NCBI RefSeq assembly: GCF_001006305.1
Contig: NZ_LBHJ01000004.1
Span: 372,001-436,000, forward strand
Length of the DNA: 64,000 nucleotides
Reading direction: 5' to 3'
Source of the DNA: Silvibacterium bohemicum
Lineage (GTDB): Bacteria; Acidobacteriota; Terriglobia; Terriglobales; Acidobacteriaceae
The first letter of the stretch is position 1. Each line of letters begins with the position of its first letter. Positions 42,077-51,288 of the stretch are shown here, one piece after another. The notes under the pieces are model-generated. The model was given only the letters and a program-made list of their open reading frames with translations, was not told the DNA's origin and searched no databases. The position numbers were made by a program, and so were the translations under genes.

Positions 42077-44439
42077 GCACCCAAGGCGTAACAGTCAATT
42101 TAGTCCTGAACAGCGCCTCGTATTCCGCCGCGATCAAGGACGCTCAACGTCAGATCGACACGTTTGCTGGGAAGGCTCGCGGAGCCGGTCACTCGACCGT
42201 TTCTTCCATGCAGGCTAGTTCTGCTGCAATCCGCACCCTCGAAGGCGGAATGGCGAACAATGTCCGCGCGGTCGAGCGGTTCATCACCATGATTCCCGGT
42301 GTTGGAAAAGCTCTCCAGACGGCATTTCCGTTGATTGGTGGTTTGGCGTTTGCCGGTCTGCTCGTTCGCCTCGGTACTGAACTCAACGAGTTCATTCGGA
42401 AAGCGAATCAGGTCCCGCAAGCGCTCCTGAACGGCTTCCGTGAACTGAGCACGTCCAGTCTCCTCGCGAACGACGAGCTCCGCAAGACTAATGACACACT
42501 CCAGGCGCAGATCGACAAGCTATCTGGCCGTCATGAGAATACTCTTGCCCTCACGCTCGACGAGGCGCGGATCAACGCCGATAAGCTGGCTCAGAGTCTC
42601 GATCGGGATAATCAGCAGATACAGCAACTGCTCAAGTCCAATCAGGTTTCGATCCTGGGTGGCATCTTCACCAACCAGATTCCGACCGCCGCCGTATCCG
42701 GCCAGGTCAATTATTGGAACCAAGAGCTTGCGAATCTCGGGCATGCCTATAATCAGGCGGTACACAATGCAGGCGGCGACACGAATTCTCCCGCCGTGCA
42801 GCAAGCGCAGGCCGCGCTCACGCAAAGGCGGCAAGATGCGATTCGCTCGTTTCAGTCTGACTTGACTCTGCGTCGGGTTGGTGCTGGTGCCGGTGAGGAA
42901 TACGCAGGAAACCAGCAGGCGAATATCAACATAGACGCTGGAGAGCTTGACCTGCTCAACAATCAGCAAGATCAGGCGAACCTTCAGACCGATAACGTCA
43001 AGCTGACCGCCCGCGAGAAGTCTATCCAGGCGTCTAAAGAGTTCGCCGACCAACAGAAGGCTCTGCAGGAACAGATCGTTCAGCAATGGCACCAACAGCT
43101 AGACGATCTGAAATCCGCAGAAGGTCTGACCCTCAGCCAAGAGGCTGATTTCTGGATCTCTCGCGCGGCGATGGCACAGCGAGGCTCGAAGTCGTACACC
43201 TCGGCACTCGACGAAGCGAACAAGGATATCGCCCAGGTACGTGCGGAGAATCGCCGTGGCGAAGATGCCTTCGCGAAGACCTCCGCCGAGCCCCTCGATA
43301 CCAATGACCTTTCGGTCACGGATCGCTCCTCGATCCAGTCGTCTTCTAAGACGGCCACCGATTACCTGAAGAACTTGAACGAAGGTATCGAGCTTCAGAG
43401 GCAGAACGCCCAGGCCATCGCCGAAGCTTCACTGCAGATGGAGGTGGCAACGGGGCGTATCTCTGCCTTCGACGCCGCGAACATTCAGGCGGCACTTCAC
43501 ACGCAGGAATATGAGCAGTCACTCTCCCAGTTGCAGGACGCATTGGGCAACGTTGCGAACGACCCCGGCCTTTCGCAACTCGATAAGAATGCGCAGAGCG
43601 CGGCGCTCAACAATCAGATCGCCGCACTGAACGGCCAGCGCAGCACCCAGGTGCTCCAGGATCAGCAAGCGACCAGTGCCAATACGGTCACCGGCTCCAT
43701 GAGTATGGCTATCAATCAGATGGTCCAGGCCTGGACGAATGCCTCACAGCAGATCACGGGATTCTTCTCGAACTCGGTGGGGACACTTAACGACACGCTG
43801 GTCAACGTGCTCACGACTCGTGATCGGGGCGGCAACACAGCCCGTAGGCAATTTGAAGCGGCTGGACATTCGGTCTTTACCGACCTCACCCGTCGCGGAT
43901 TGCAAGCAACGGAGGGATCGCTCTTCTCGTCGCTCGGCTTCGGTTCGCAGAAGGCCGATGGCAGTTCTGCAAATCCCTTCTACGTCCGCATCGCTAGTGG
44001 CGCGGGCGGAGCTATATCCGGTGCTGCCGGTGAAATCGGAGGCTTCGTGCGCGGCATCTTCGGCGGTGGAACAGCCCCGAGCATGACATCACAAGCGCTG
44101 AGCACGACCTCATCCGCCGTTAGCTCCGTCCTCGACTCCATTCCGCTGCAGGGCTTCTTCGCTGCTGGTGGCGATGTTGTGGCCAATCGACCAGCCATGA
44201 TCGGTGAGGCAGGCCCCGAAGTCTTCTGGCCGCACTCTGCAGGCACGATCATACCCAACAACCAACTCGGTGGATCGACGAATCACAACATAAGCATCGA
44301 CGCTCGCGGATCAACCGATCCAGCGGCAACCGAAGCGGCGGTACATCGTGCGATGAGCCGTTACTTACCCTCAAGCGTCGCCGCCTCCGTCGCTGCGGTA
44401 CAAGATCGAAACCGTCGAGTTCCACTCTCCACTAGGTAA
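42073..44439 (+). CDS. Tape measure protein
   Basis: A 788-residue, mostly helical protein with a hydrophobic segment (ALQTAFPLIGGLAFAGLLVR), long Gln/Ala-rich coiled coils and a C-terminal domain with RPAMIGEAGPEVFWPHSAGT, the ending typical of tape measures. By the usual 0.15 nm per residue, the tail would be about 120 nm. It sets siphovirus tail length and may act in DNA ejection. Confidence 0.93.
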   Translation: MSTQGVTVNLVLNSASYSAAIKDAQRQIDTFAGKARGAGHSTVSSMQASSAAIRTLEGGMANNVRAVERFITMIPGVGKALQTAFPLIGGLAFAGLLVRLGTELNEFIRKANQVPQALLNGFRELSTSSLLANDELRKTNDTLQAQIDKLSGRHENTLALTLDEARINADKLAQSLDRDNQQIQQLLKSNQVSILGGIFTNQIPTAAVSGQVNYWNQELANLGHAYNQAVHNAGGDTNSPAVQQAQAALTQRRQDAIRSFQSDLTLRRVGAGAGEEYAGNQQANINIDAGELDLLNNQQDQANLQTDNVKLTAREKSIQASKEFADQQKALQEQIVQQWHQQLDDLKSAEGLTLSQEADFWISRAAMAQRGSKSYTSALDEANKDIAQVRAENRRGEDAFAKTSAEPLDTNDLSVTDRSSIQSSSKTATDYLKNLNEGIELQRQNAQAIAEASLQMEVATGRISAFDAANIQAALHTQEYEQSLSQLQDALGNVANDPGLSQLDKNAQSAALNNQIAALNGQRSTQVLQDQQATSANTVTGSMSMAINQMVQAWTNASQQITGFFSNSVGTLNDTLVNVLTTRDRGGNTARRQFEAAGHSVFTDLTRRGLQATEGSLFSSLGFGSQKADGSSANPFYVRIASGAGGAISGAAGEIGGFVRGIFGGGTAPSMTSQALSTTSSAVSSVLDSIPLQGFFAAGGDVVANRPAMIGEAGPEVFWPHSAGTIIPNNQLGGSTNHNISIDARGSTDPAATEAAVHRAMSRYLPSSVAASVAAVQDRNRRVPLSTR

Positions 44440-44502
44440 TGTAACCGAGCGTATTTCGCGCATCCCGCCTCCCGGCGATAAGCAACAGGAACACCTCCCT
44501 CC

Positions 44503-46905
44503 ATGAAAAAGCTCCTCCAACTCTTCGCATTCGTGTGTCTGTGCATCGCTCCCCTGATGGCTCAGGCCCCTGCCGGTTATGTCACCGTCAACGGTTCACA
44601 CCTCACCGACTCCAGCGGGAACCCCGTCGTGAACGGAACGATTTCCTTCGCTCCGGTAACCTCTGCTGGGGCTGCCGCTTCCTTCAGGGTCAACGGAAAC
44701 GGTCAGGCGATATCGTCTCCTGTATCCGCCACCGTTACAAATGGTGCGTTCAGTCTCAATCTGGCGGACACCAATCTGACTGCTCCGCAGAATGTCTGCT
44801 TCGCGGTGACCGTCGTTGATAACGTATCGGGAAACCAGCTTCTCGGTCCTGGATATGGATGTGTGCAGCCCTCTGCCAACACCACGACATCTGCATGGTG
44901 CGCGTCCGGTGTCTGCGACTTCGACCAGTATCAGCCGAACCTCGCGGCGCAAACCTTGATTCAGACCGGCCCAGCAGGTCAGGCTCCGACGATTACTGTC
45001 GGCACCGTCACAGTGGGAACTACCGCTGATGATGCAGTTGTCGCTTTGGTGCAGACGAGCGCCACACAGTTCACGCGCAACTACCAGATGAACATCACCC
45101 TGCCTCTCGCTCCCTCGGCAACGGATACGACCAAGGTTCCTCTGGCGGGCGGCACGATGACAGGAAACCTGAATGTGCCTTCGGTGAACAACTTGCCATC
45201 CACTGAATACAAAACAGTCAGCGACAACCCCGGTCAATTGCAGAACCTGTGGCGCTACCTGCACTCAGCCCAGGTGTACCAAGGTGACTATCCGTCCGCA
45301 GGTATGGATGTCATCATTCAAGGCGACTCGCTATGGCGTGGAGATCAGGCGAACAGTGTCGCTCAGGGAAGTTGCAGCCCCGCTAACATTGCAGTGCCTC
45401 AGTATTCTCAGAACCGGCAGGCGGAACAGATTCGCATCGCCCTGCAAGCGCAATATGGTTATGGTGGCACAGGTCTACAGCCGGTTTTCGCACAAGCGTT
45501 GTCTTGCGCCATTCCCGACCCCGAACTTTACACGATCACCGGAACGACCGCGCAGAGTACGATCCTTGGTCCGCAGTTTTCCTCTCCTTCAGGATCGAGC
45601 GCAGCCAGTTTGCTCCAAATGAGCGCGGGGCAAGTCTTGACGTGGAATGCGGGAGGTCTACCTTACACGATTGCGCGTGTGTATTGCGGCGACACCACAT
45701 CCTCCGGAGCGTTGAGCATTGCGATCGACGGAGTTGCTTCCGGTACGGCATGTGGCGCTTCGAACTCCACTCCGATTGCTCGTGTTGCAACATCAACGCC
45801 TATCGCGGCGTACACGAATCACACTCTCACGCTGACCTGCACGACTGCTCCTTGCTACGTCTACGGCATCGAAGGCCGCCCATCAACGGGCGGTGGCGTG
45901 GCTGGCGTGCGTGTCCACAACCTTGCCACAGGTGGCGCACCGTCGCAGTGGTTTGCTGGACACAACGATTTCGAGAGCCTGATCAACAACGGATTCACGA
46001 CGACCGGAAGCGCTCAGCTTGTCATCTATGCGATGGGCACAAACGATGTGGGTTTGGGATACTCGCTTGCGCAATATGAGGCCAATGTCCAATCGACCTT
46101 CAGCTACGAGCTTGCGAAGGGCAACTGCGGATCGGCTTGCGCTCCTGTAGTGCTCGCCTATCGTCCGGGACTCGATGTTATCGCCAGCCAGCCTGAGTTT
46201 GCCTATCTCACGTCCTATGCGAAATCTCTAAACCTGCCTGTGGTGGATCAGACAAACCGTTGGGGAACTTCCTGCACTACGGGATGCTGGTGGTTGGGTA
46301 ACGACAACATCCACATGAATGACGGCGGCAATCTTGACTCGGCGCACACGATCCTGAACGCGCTAACCGATGTGATGCACGGACAACCTATCAATCCAAC
46401 GTTCGGAGATACCGGATTGAATCCCGGAGTGGTCGGCGTTACCTCCCCTGCCGTAAGCGGCTTCATTGGACCACCGGGATACGTTTGGAATCAGGTTCCA
46501 GGCATTCCGTCACAGAAAGGTTTCTACGGATGGCAGACGGGCAACGGACTGAATCTCGCTGGCACCATTGGCCTGTCAGACCCTCACTACTCGGGTGTCG
46601 TATTCGGTGCGAATAGTCGTAACGACTTCTGCGTCCATACGCCAGCTTCGGGTGGCGATTTCCTGAACTGCCTCGATGCTCACTTTCGAGTGCGCATGAA
46701 TACCGGAGAAGTGGACACAATCCTAAGCGTTCTGGACGACGGCAACGGAAACATGGGCGTCGCTGGAGTCATCACACCGAACGGTGGGGTCTCTGGGCCT
46801 GCCACCGCGCCATCAGGAGCGTGCCCGACAAGTGGTGCTTGGGTCTTTTCGAAGGACGGCCACGCAACCTTCTGCAATGCAGGGACGTGGGTGACCAAGA
46901 TTTAG
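44503..46905 (+). CDS. SGNH-hydrolase tail fibre with a signal peptide
   Basis: An 800-residue protein. It starts with a clear signal peptide (MKKLLQLFAFVCLCIAPLMA, cleavage near residue 20-22), then an Ig/beta region (~25-200), a tail-fibre motif KVPLAGGTMTGNL (211-223) and an SGNH hydrolase domain with catalytic-type blocks GDS (274-276), GTND (512-515) and DNIH (601-604), ending in a beta-rich tip. SGNH domains remove acyl groups from polysaccharides, so it may deacetylate surface sugars. A secretory signal is odd for a virion protein. Confidence 0.85.
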   Translation: MKKLLQLFAFVCLCIAPLMAQAPAGYVTVNGSHLTDSSGNPVVNGTISFAPVTSAGAAASFRVNGNGQAISSPVSATVTNGAFSLNLADTNLTAPQNVCFAVTVVDNVSGNQLLGPGYGCVQPSANTTTSAWCASGVCDFDQYQPNLAAQTLIQTGPAGQAPTITVGTVTVGTTADDAVVALVQTSATQFTRNYQMNITLPLAPSATDTTKVPLAGGTMTGNLNVPSVNNLPSTEYKTVSDNPGQLQNLWRYLHSAQVYQGDYPSAGMDVIIQGDSLWRGDQANSVAQGSCSPANIAVPQYSQNRQAEQIRIALQAQYGYGGTGLQPVFAQALSCAIPDPELYTITGTTAQSTILGPQFSSPSGSSAASLLQMSAGQVLTWNAGGLPYTIARVYCGDTTSSGALSIAIDGVASGTACGASNSTPIARVATSTPIAAYTNHTLTLTCTTAPCYVYGIEGRPSTGGGVAGVRVHNLATGGAPSQWFAGHNDFESLINNGFTTTGSAQLVIYAMGTNDVGLGYSLAQYEANVQSTFSYELAKGNCGSACAPVVLAYRPGLDVIASQPEFAYLTSYAKSLNLPVVDQTNRWGTSCTTGCWWLGNDNIHMNDGGNLDSAHTILNALTDVMHGQPINPTFGDTGLNPGVVGVTSPAVSGFIGPPGYVWNQVPGIPSQKGFYGWQTGNGLNLAGTIGLSDPHYSGVVFGANSRNDFCVHTPASGGDFLNCLDAHFRVRMNTGEVDTILSVLDDGNGNMGVAGVITPNGGVSGPATAPSGACPTSGAWVFSKDGHATFCNAGTWVTKI

Positions 46906-46976
46906 TCTCTATCCCCATCACCCTCTGATCCACCGACCACGCAGCCGCTCCGGCCATCCGTAAGGACCACTTCAAC

Positions 46977-47633
46977 ATGAGCATTTCTTCGATCACTGTC
47001 GGATCGAGCACGGTCAACCTCGTCTCGATGCCGACTAAACCCGGTTTCCGCGATATCACGTTCGAGGTCAACGACACGGTCGCGACTGTTCGCTCTCCCT
47101 TCACGGGGACAACGCAAACGCAGTCGTGGCCGGGCGCGGATTGGTGGTCGGCTACCGCGACGCTTCCGCCGCTTACAAGGACGCAGGCCGCGTAGTGGAC
47201 TTCCATGCTCATGGAGCTTCGCGGTATGTCAAACGCTGTGATGGTCGGTGATCCGCTGTACGTCACGCCGCAAGGTAATCCGTCTGGCACTCCGGTCGCG
47301 AATACGGACGGCGGCACCGGCTTCAACACCGCAGGCACAACAACTCTCTACACACGCGGCTGGACGCCGAATCGCTTTCGCCTTCTCCTGCCTGGCGATG
47401 CGATCCAGGTCGGATTTCGGCTTCATCGAGTTCTTGACCAGGTCAACTCTGACGGCGCTGGCGATGCTGCTATCAGCATCTGGCCTAGTTTGCGTGAGAC
47501 CCCGGCGGATGCCTCACAGATCATCCTCAAGAATCCGCAAGGCCTATTCAGGCTCGCGAACAACAAGCGGACATGGTCGATCAGCAATGCTCTCCACACG
47601 ACCATGTCGATCCAGTTCGTGGAGTACCGATAG
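46977..47633 (+). pseudogene. Distal tail protein interrupted by an in-frame TAG
   Basis: Two pieces in one frame: 46977-47195 (72 residues; ITFEVNDTVATVRSPFTGTT, PGADWWSATATLPPLTRTQA) and 47205-47633 (142 residues; SNAVMVGDPLYVTPQGNPSG, TTLYTRGWTPNRFRLLLPGD). They are separated only by the TAG at 47193-47195. Together they match one ~215-residue phage tail protein as I remember the family, with the residue after TQAA replaced by the stop. It may be a mutation (CAG or GAG to TAG is one step) or be read through. Confidence 0.75.
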
Positions 47634-48194
47634 ATGCCCCGCAACGTAGACACGCTCAATCAAGCTCAACTGGTCAGCAATCAGGTAAGCATCGCTTTCC
47701 TGCTTCAGATCACGTTCAAGTCGCAGACGGTGTACGTCTCCTCGACACCATTCAATCTCGCTTGGAACGGTCAGACGTGGCTAGGTGTCGGTGATCTAGC
47801 GAGCCTGAGCACGGTCAACGAGGGAACGGACATTCAAGCTTATGGAACATCGGTAACCCTCTCAGGTATCGATCCAAACCTGCTTAAAGAATCACTCACC
47901 GACATTCAACTCGGCGCGACAGCTAACCTCTATCTGGCATTCCTCGACCCGAACAACAACATCATCGGCACACCTACCTGCATGTTCGGAGGCTGGGTGG
48001 ATCAGCCGAGCATAACTCCCGGTGTGGACTCAATCACCATCTCCCTGGCGCTCGAAAGTTCGATGATTAACCTCCAGCGCGGTCAGATGCGGCGACTCAC
48101 CAATGCGGACCAACAGATTGATTTCCCGACCGACATCAGCATGATTTGGGTGCCGCAACTGAACTTCCTGGCCCTGAAGTGGGGCACCTCGTAA
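47634..48194 (+). CDS. Phage distal tail protein (DUF2163/BR0599-like)
   Basis: A 186-residue protein: SIAFLLQITFKSQTVYVSST, WNGQTWLGVGDLASLSTVNE, FGGWVDQPSITPGVDSITIS. This pattern is common in baseplate/tail-hub proteins between tape measure and tail tip. ATG follows the previous stop directly. Confidence 0.78.
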   Translation: MPRNVDTLNQAQLVSNQVSIAFLLQITFKSQTVYVSSTPFNLAWNGQTWLGVGDLASLSTVNEGTDIQAYGTSVTLSGIDPNLLKESLTDIQLGATANLYLAFLDPNNNIIGTPTCMFGGWVDQPSITPGVDSITISLALESSMINLQRGQMRRLTNADQQIDFPTDISMIWVPQLNFLALKWGTS

Positions 48195-48655
48195 TGGTAA
48201 ATATCAAACGTATCGGATCAGACAAAGACAACCACTGGCATACCCGCCTGTACCATCCCTGGCTGATGGAAGTAGCGAACAAACCTTTTAAGTGGGGCGA
48301 GTGGGACTGCTGTCTCGCCGCTGCCGATGGGATCAAGGTTCAAACCGGGGTCGATATCGCCGCCGACTTCCGTGGAAAGTACACCGACCAAGCTTCTGCG
48401 TTCGCGACGATCAAAGCGATCACAGGTGGATCGACGGTAGCCGACGCCGCCGCGTACTGCGCGAATAAGTTCGGCCTTAGCGAGTGGAAGTATCCCCTCA
48501 TGGCGCAGCGCGGTGACCTCGTCGTAGTGGAGGACGCGGGCAATCTTGTCGCTGGTCTCGTACATCTCAACGGTCGCCATGTTGTCGTCGTCGCCGAGGA
48601 CGGCCTGCACCGTGTCTCAATCTCTAAAGTAAAACGCGCCTGGAGGGTAGCTTAG
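48194..48655 (+). CDS. NlpC/P60-like tail cysteine peptidase (DUF6950-like)
   Basis: A 153-residue protein from the ATG at 48194 (TAATG overlap): KPFKWGEWDCCLAAADGIK with Cys39/40 at the usual catalytic position, and LVHLNGRHVVVVAEDGLHRV with the conserved His. Such proteins lie in tail tips and cut peptidoglycan during DNA entry. A longer reading from 48146 lies inside the previous gene. Confidence 0.8.
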   Translation: MVNIKRIGSDKDNHWHTRLYHPWLMEVANKPFKWGEWDCCLAAADGIKVQTGVDIAADFRGKYTDQASAFATIKAITGGSTVADAAAYCANKFGLSEWKYPLMAQRGDLVVVEDAGNLVAGLVHLNGRHVVVVAEDGLHRVSISKVKRAWRVA

Positions 48656-50616
48656 TGAGCCGTGCGATCGAAGGAGCGGTTCTTCTCGGTGGCGCGGCGG
48701 CGCTCGGCACCGCTGCGTTTTTCGACCCGGCCCTCGTCGGGTCGCCACTATTCGACAAAGCGATTGCCTCGCTCGCGCTTGGTGGAATCAGTATGGAGGC
48801 CGGTGCCATTGCGACCGCTCTACTTGGGAACCAAGGCAATGCGGTCACAGTTAGACAGCCAGCCGCATACCGTCCCATCGTCTACGGAACCCGGCAGGTA
48901 GGCGGATCGATGATTTATCTGTCGACCACCGGGAGTCACCACGATCAATTCAACTTTGTCATTGTGCTCGCAGCGCATGAAGTAAATGCGATCCAGAGTC
49001 TGTACCTCGATGGTCGCAAGGTCTTCTGGGAGGTTGGCAGTAATGCGAATACAACTCGCAACGGTATCAACTTTGGAGGCCAAGCCAACAGCAATACGTA
49101 TGTCGGCCCCGATGGCTCGCACTACAACTTCGGCGGTCTAGTCTTTTGCGAGGCTCGTTTCGGTGACCAGGTAGAAGGTGATGTCATCGCATCCTTGACA
49201 GCAAACGATCCAACCTGGGCCGCCTCGTCGAACGGATCGCCTTGGGTAGGTGGCTGCTGCTACGTCTACCTCAAGATCGAATACGACGCGAACATGTTCC
49301 CGCAACAGCCGCAGATTCGGTTTGTGGTTCAGGGAAAGAATGACATCCTCGACCCGCGTACCGGCACAACCGGTTTCACCGATAACTGGGCTCTATGCGT
49401 TGCTGACGTACTCCAGAATCCTATCTGGGGATTGGGAGCGGCGGCCTCCGAGATCAACACCGATCAGTTGATCGGTGCGGCTAACGTTTGCGACGAACAG
49501 ATACCACTCGCGAACCCAGCCACCGAGGGTGGCGCGACGGAGTCACAGTGGACCTGTAATTGGACCGGAGACACCAGTTCTTCGCCGGGCGACATCCTCG
49601 CTCAGATGATGCCCGCCGCTGCGGGCCGGATATCGAGAGTCGGTGGACAGTATTACATTTGGCCAGCCTACTTCCAGGGACCTTCATTCACATTCGATCA
49701 GTCAGCACTGACCGGCACACCGCAACTATCGCCGAACAGGAGCATCCGCGACCTGTACAACCGCGTGAAGGGCACCTATGTGGCTCCGTGGTTTCCCTAT
49801 TCGGTTGCTGGCAACCTATACGACTCGAACGGATTCTTTGACGGCTCAACTGCGAACCTTTTCAACCTCGCGTGGCAGCCTACGGATTATCCCTACTATG
49901 CGCAAGACGCATTGCACGGATTCACGTCCGATGCGTTCCTCGCTGAGGATGGCGGTCGCACTCTCTACAAGGACCTGAACCAGCAAGCGTGCATTTCGGT
50001 CGCGACTGCACAACGGGCGGCCAAGGTTGACTTGATGCGGAACCGCTTCCAGCAAACGGCCACGCTGCCGATGACGCTGGCTGCGTACCGGATGATGCCG
50101 ACCGATGTCATGACCTTCACCTTCGCGGGCATCGGGTGGGACAACCAGATGCTCGAGGTCAATAAGGCTGGTTTGAGCGTGACTACACAGGACGGCACGC
50201 CTTCCTTGGGCACGTCCATTACGGTTAACCAGACCGATCCTTCGATCTACGAATGGTCAGTGACCGAGGAGCAGACGATCGATGATGTACCTGCGTTGAC
50301 TCTGATTCCTCCGTACACTGTCGACCCTCCGACCAATCTTACCCTGAGCCATCAGAGCGTGAGCTTTGGACTCGGCGCATCGGGTTCCGGCATTCTCGTG
50401 TCCTGGACGCCATCAGACGATGCCTTCGTCGTTTCGACTGCGATTCAGTACATGGTGAGCGGCGGGACTACCTGGATCAGCGCTGGCTCTGTGCCGCAGA
50501 CCAATACACAATCCGGTATCGCTCCACTGGGCAGCGGTACTTACAACGTCGAAATTTATGCGGTACGGGCGAATGGCGCTACATCCCCGACCGTCGAAGC
50601 TTCGATCACTTTCTAA
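48655..50616 (+). CDS. Tail tip/host-attachment protein (gpJ-like)
   Basis: A 653-residue protein starting at GTG 48655. Features: an N-terminal hydrophobic region, AAYRPIVYGTRQVGGSMIYL (typical tail-tip hub), NPIWGLGAAASEIN, YYIWPAYFQ and a C-terminal fibronectin-like domain (PPTNLTLSHQSVSFGLGASG, VSWTPSDDAFVVSTAIQYMV). It forms the central tail tip and contacts the host. Confidence 0.87.
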   Translation: MSRAIEGAVLLGGAAALGTAAFFDPALVGSPLFDKAIASLALGGISMEAGAIATALLGNQGNAVTVRQPAAYRPIVYGTRQVGGSMIYLSTTGSHHDQFNFVIVLAAHEVNAIQSLYLDGRKVFWEVGSNANTTRNGINFGGQANSNTYVGPDGSHYNFGGLVFCEARFGDQVEGDVIASLTANDPTWAASSNGSPWVGGCCYVYLKIEYDANMFPQQPQIRFVVQGKNDILDPRTGTTGFTDNWALCVADVLQNPIWGLGAAASEINTDQLIGAANVCDEQIPLANPATEGGATESQWTCNWTGDTSSSPGDILAQMMPAAAGRISRVGGQYYIWPAYFQGPSFTFDQSALTGTPQLSPNRSIRDLYNRVKGTYVAPWFPYSVAGNLYDSNGFFDGSTANLFNLAWQPTDYPYYAQDALHGFTSDAFLAEDGGRTLYKDLNQQACISVATAQRAAKVDLMRNRFQQTATLPMTLAAYRMMPTDVMTFTFAGIGWDNQMLEVNKAGLSVTTQDGTPSLGTSITVNQTDPSIYEWSVTEEQTIDDVPALTLIPPYTVDPPTNLTLSHQSVSFGLGASGSGILVSWTPSDDAFVVSTAIQYMVSGGTTWISAGSVPQTNTQSGIAPLGSGTYNVEIYAVRANGATSPTVEASITF

Positions 50617-50672
50617 AAATGGCTGGGTATACCGGCCCACGACTCCACCATTCGACTCCAAGGAACATACCC

Positions 50673-50945
50673 ATGCCACCTGACATCGCCGAACTCATCC
50701 TCTCCGAAATTCGATCTCTCCGCGAACGATTCGACGAGTTCTCCATCTCCTCTGAAAACCGTATCTCGACGCTTGAGTCGCAGATGTACTCAGTTTTGGG
50801 TAATGGGCAACCAGGCCGACTGACAAAGGTCGAATCCGACGTGAAGCGTCTTGACCGATGGAAGTATTGGGTGCTCGGTTCTGGTGCTGGAATCAGCACG
50901 GTTGTCGCAGTGGTTTGGGAGTTGTTCAAGCAGACGCATTCGTAA
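50673..50945 (+). CDS. XhlA-like holin candidate
   Basis: A 90-residue protein from ATG 50673: a coiled coil (LILSEIRSLRERFDEFSISS, ENRISTLESQMYSVLG, LTKVESDVKRLDRWKY) and a C-terminal membrane helix (VLGSGAGISTVVAVVWELF). This plan matches XhlA/holin-like proteins and it lies just before the endolysin. An earlier start at 50619 adds 18 unlikely residues. Confidence 0.75.
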   Translation: MPPDIAELILSEIRSLRERFDEFSISSENRISTLESQMYSVLGNGQPGRLTKVESDVKRLDRWKYWVLGSGAGISTVVAVVWELFKQTHS

Positions 50946-50964
50946 CAACGGAAAAACACATCAC

Positions 50965-50994
50965 ACGGCGCTGTCTCTTCGGGGATAGCGCCGT
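50965..50994 (+). terminator. Rho-independent terminator of the late operon
   Basis: ACGGCGCT (50965-50972) pairs with AGCGCCGT (50987-50994) and is followed by TTTCTCTTTT. It lies 20 bases after the holin-like gene and before the minus-strand gene. Confidence 0.75.
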
Positions 50995-51027
50995 TTCTCT
51001 TTTCGCGGCATGCGTGTACGGAAACGG

Positions 51028-51261
51028 CTACTTAGCTGCCTTCTTTTCCGCTGCCCAACGTTTCTTTTGAGCATCAGCAATCCTCTTGCGAGCTTCAGGG
51101 CTCAAAGTCCGTTTCTTCTTCGCAGCGGCTAGTCCATTGCCTGTTCCATGGCCGAGTTTGGTGAGCTCTGACGACCTCGAACTACCGCCAATCAGGTTCC
51201 TTGCTTGCTGAAGCCGAGCGATTTCCTCATCGATCGCCGCAAGTATCTCTGTAGTTTGCAT
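51028..51261 (-). CDS. Small basic protein on the opposite strand
   Basis: A 77-residue protein: an acidic helical start (TTEILAAIDEEIARLQQARN) and a Lys/Arg-rich end (LSPEARKRIADAQKKRWAAE). Proteins of this look are common in Acidobacteriota chromosomes and phages; the basic tail could bind nucleic acid. A good TAGGAGAAT RBS precedes ATG 51261. It sits between the late terminator and the endolysin and is 27 bases from the divergent endolysin start, so it looks like an inserted cargo gene. Confidence 0.7.
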   Translation of the reverse strand: MQTTEILAAIDEEIARLQQARNLIGGSSRSSELTKLGHGTGNGLAAAKKKRTLSPEARKRIADAQKKRWAAEKKAAK

Positions 51262-51288
51262 TAAATTCTCCTACCCCAAGAGTACCCC

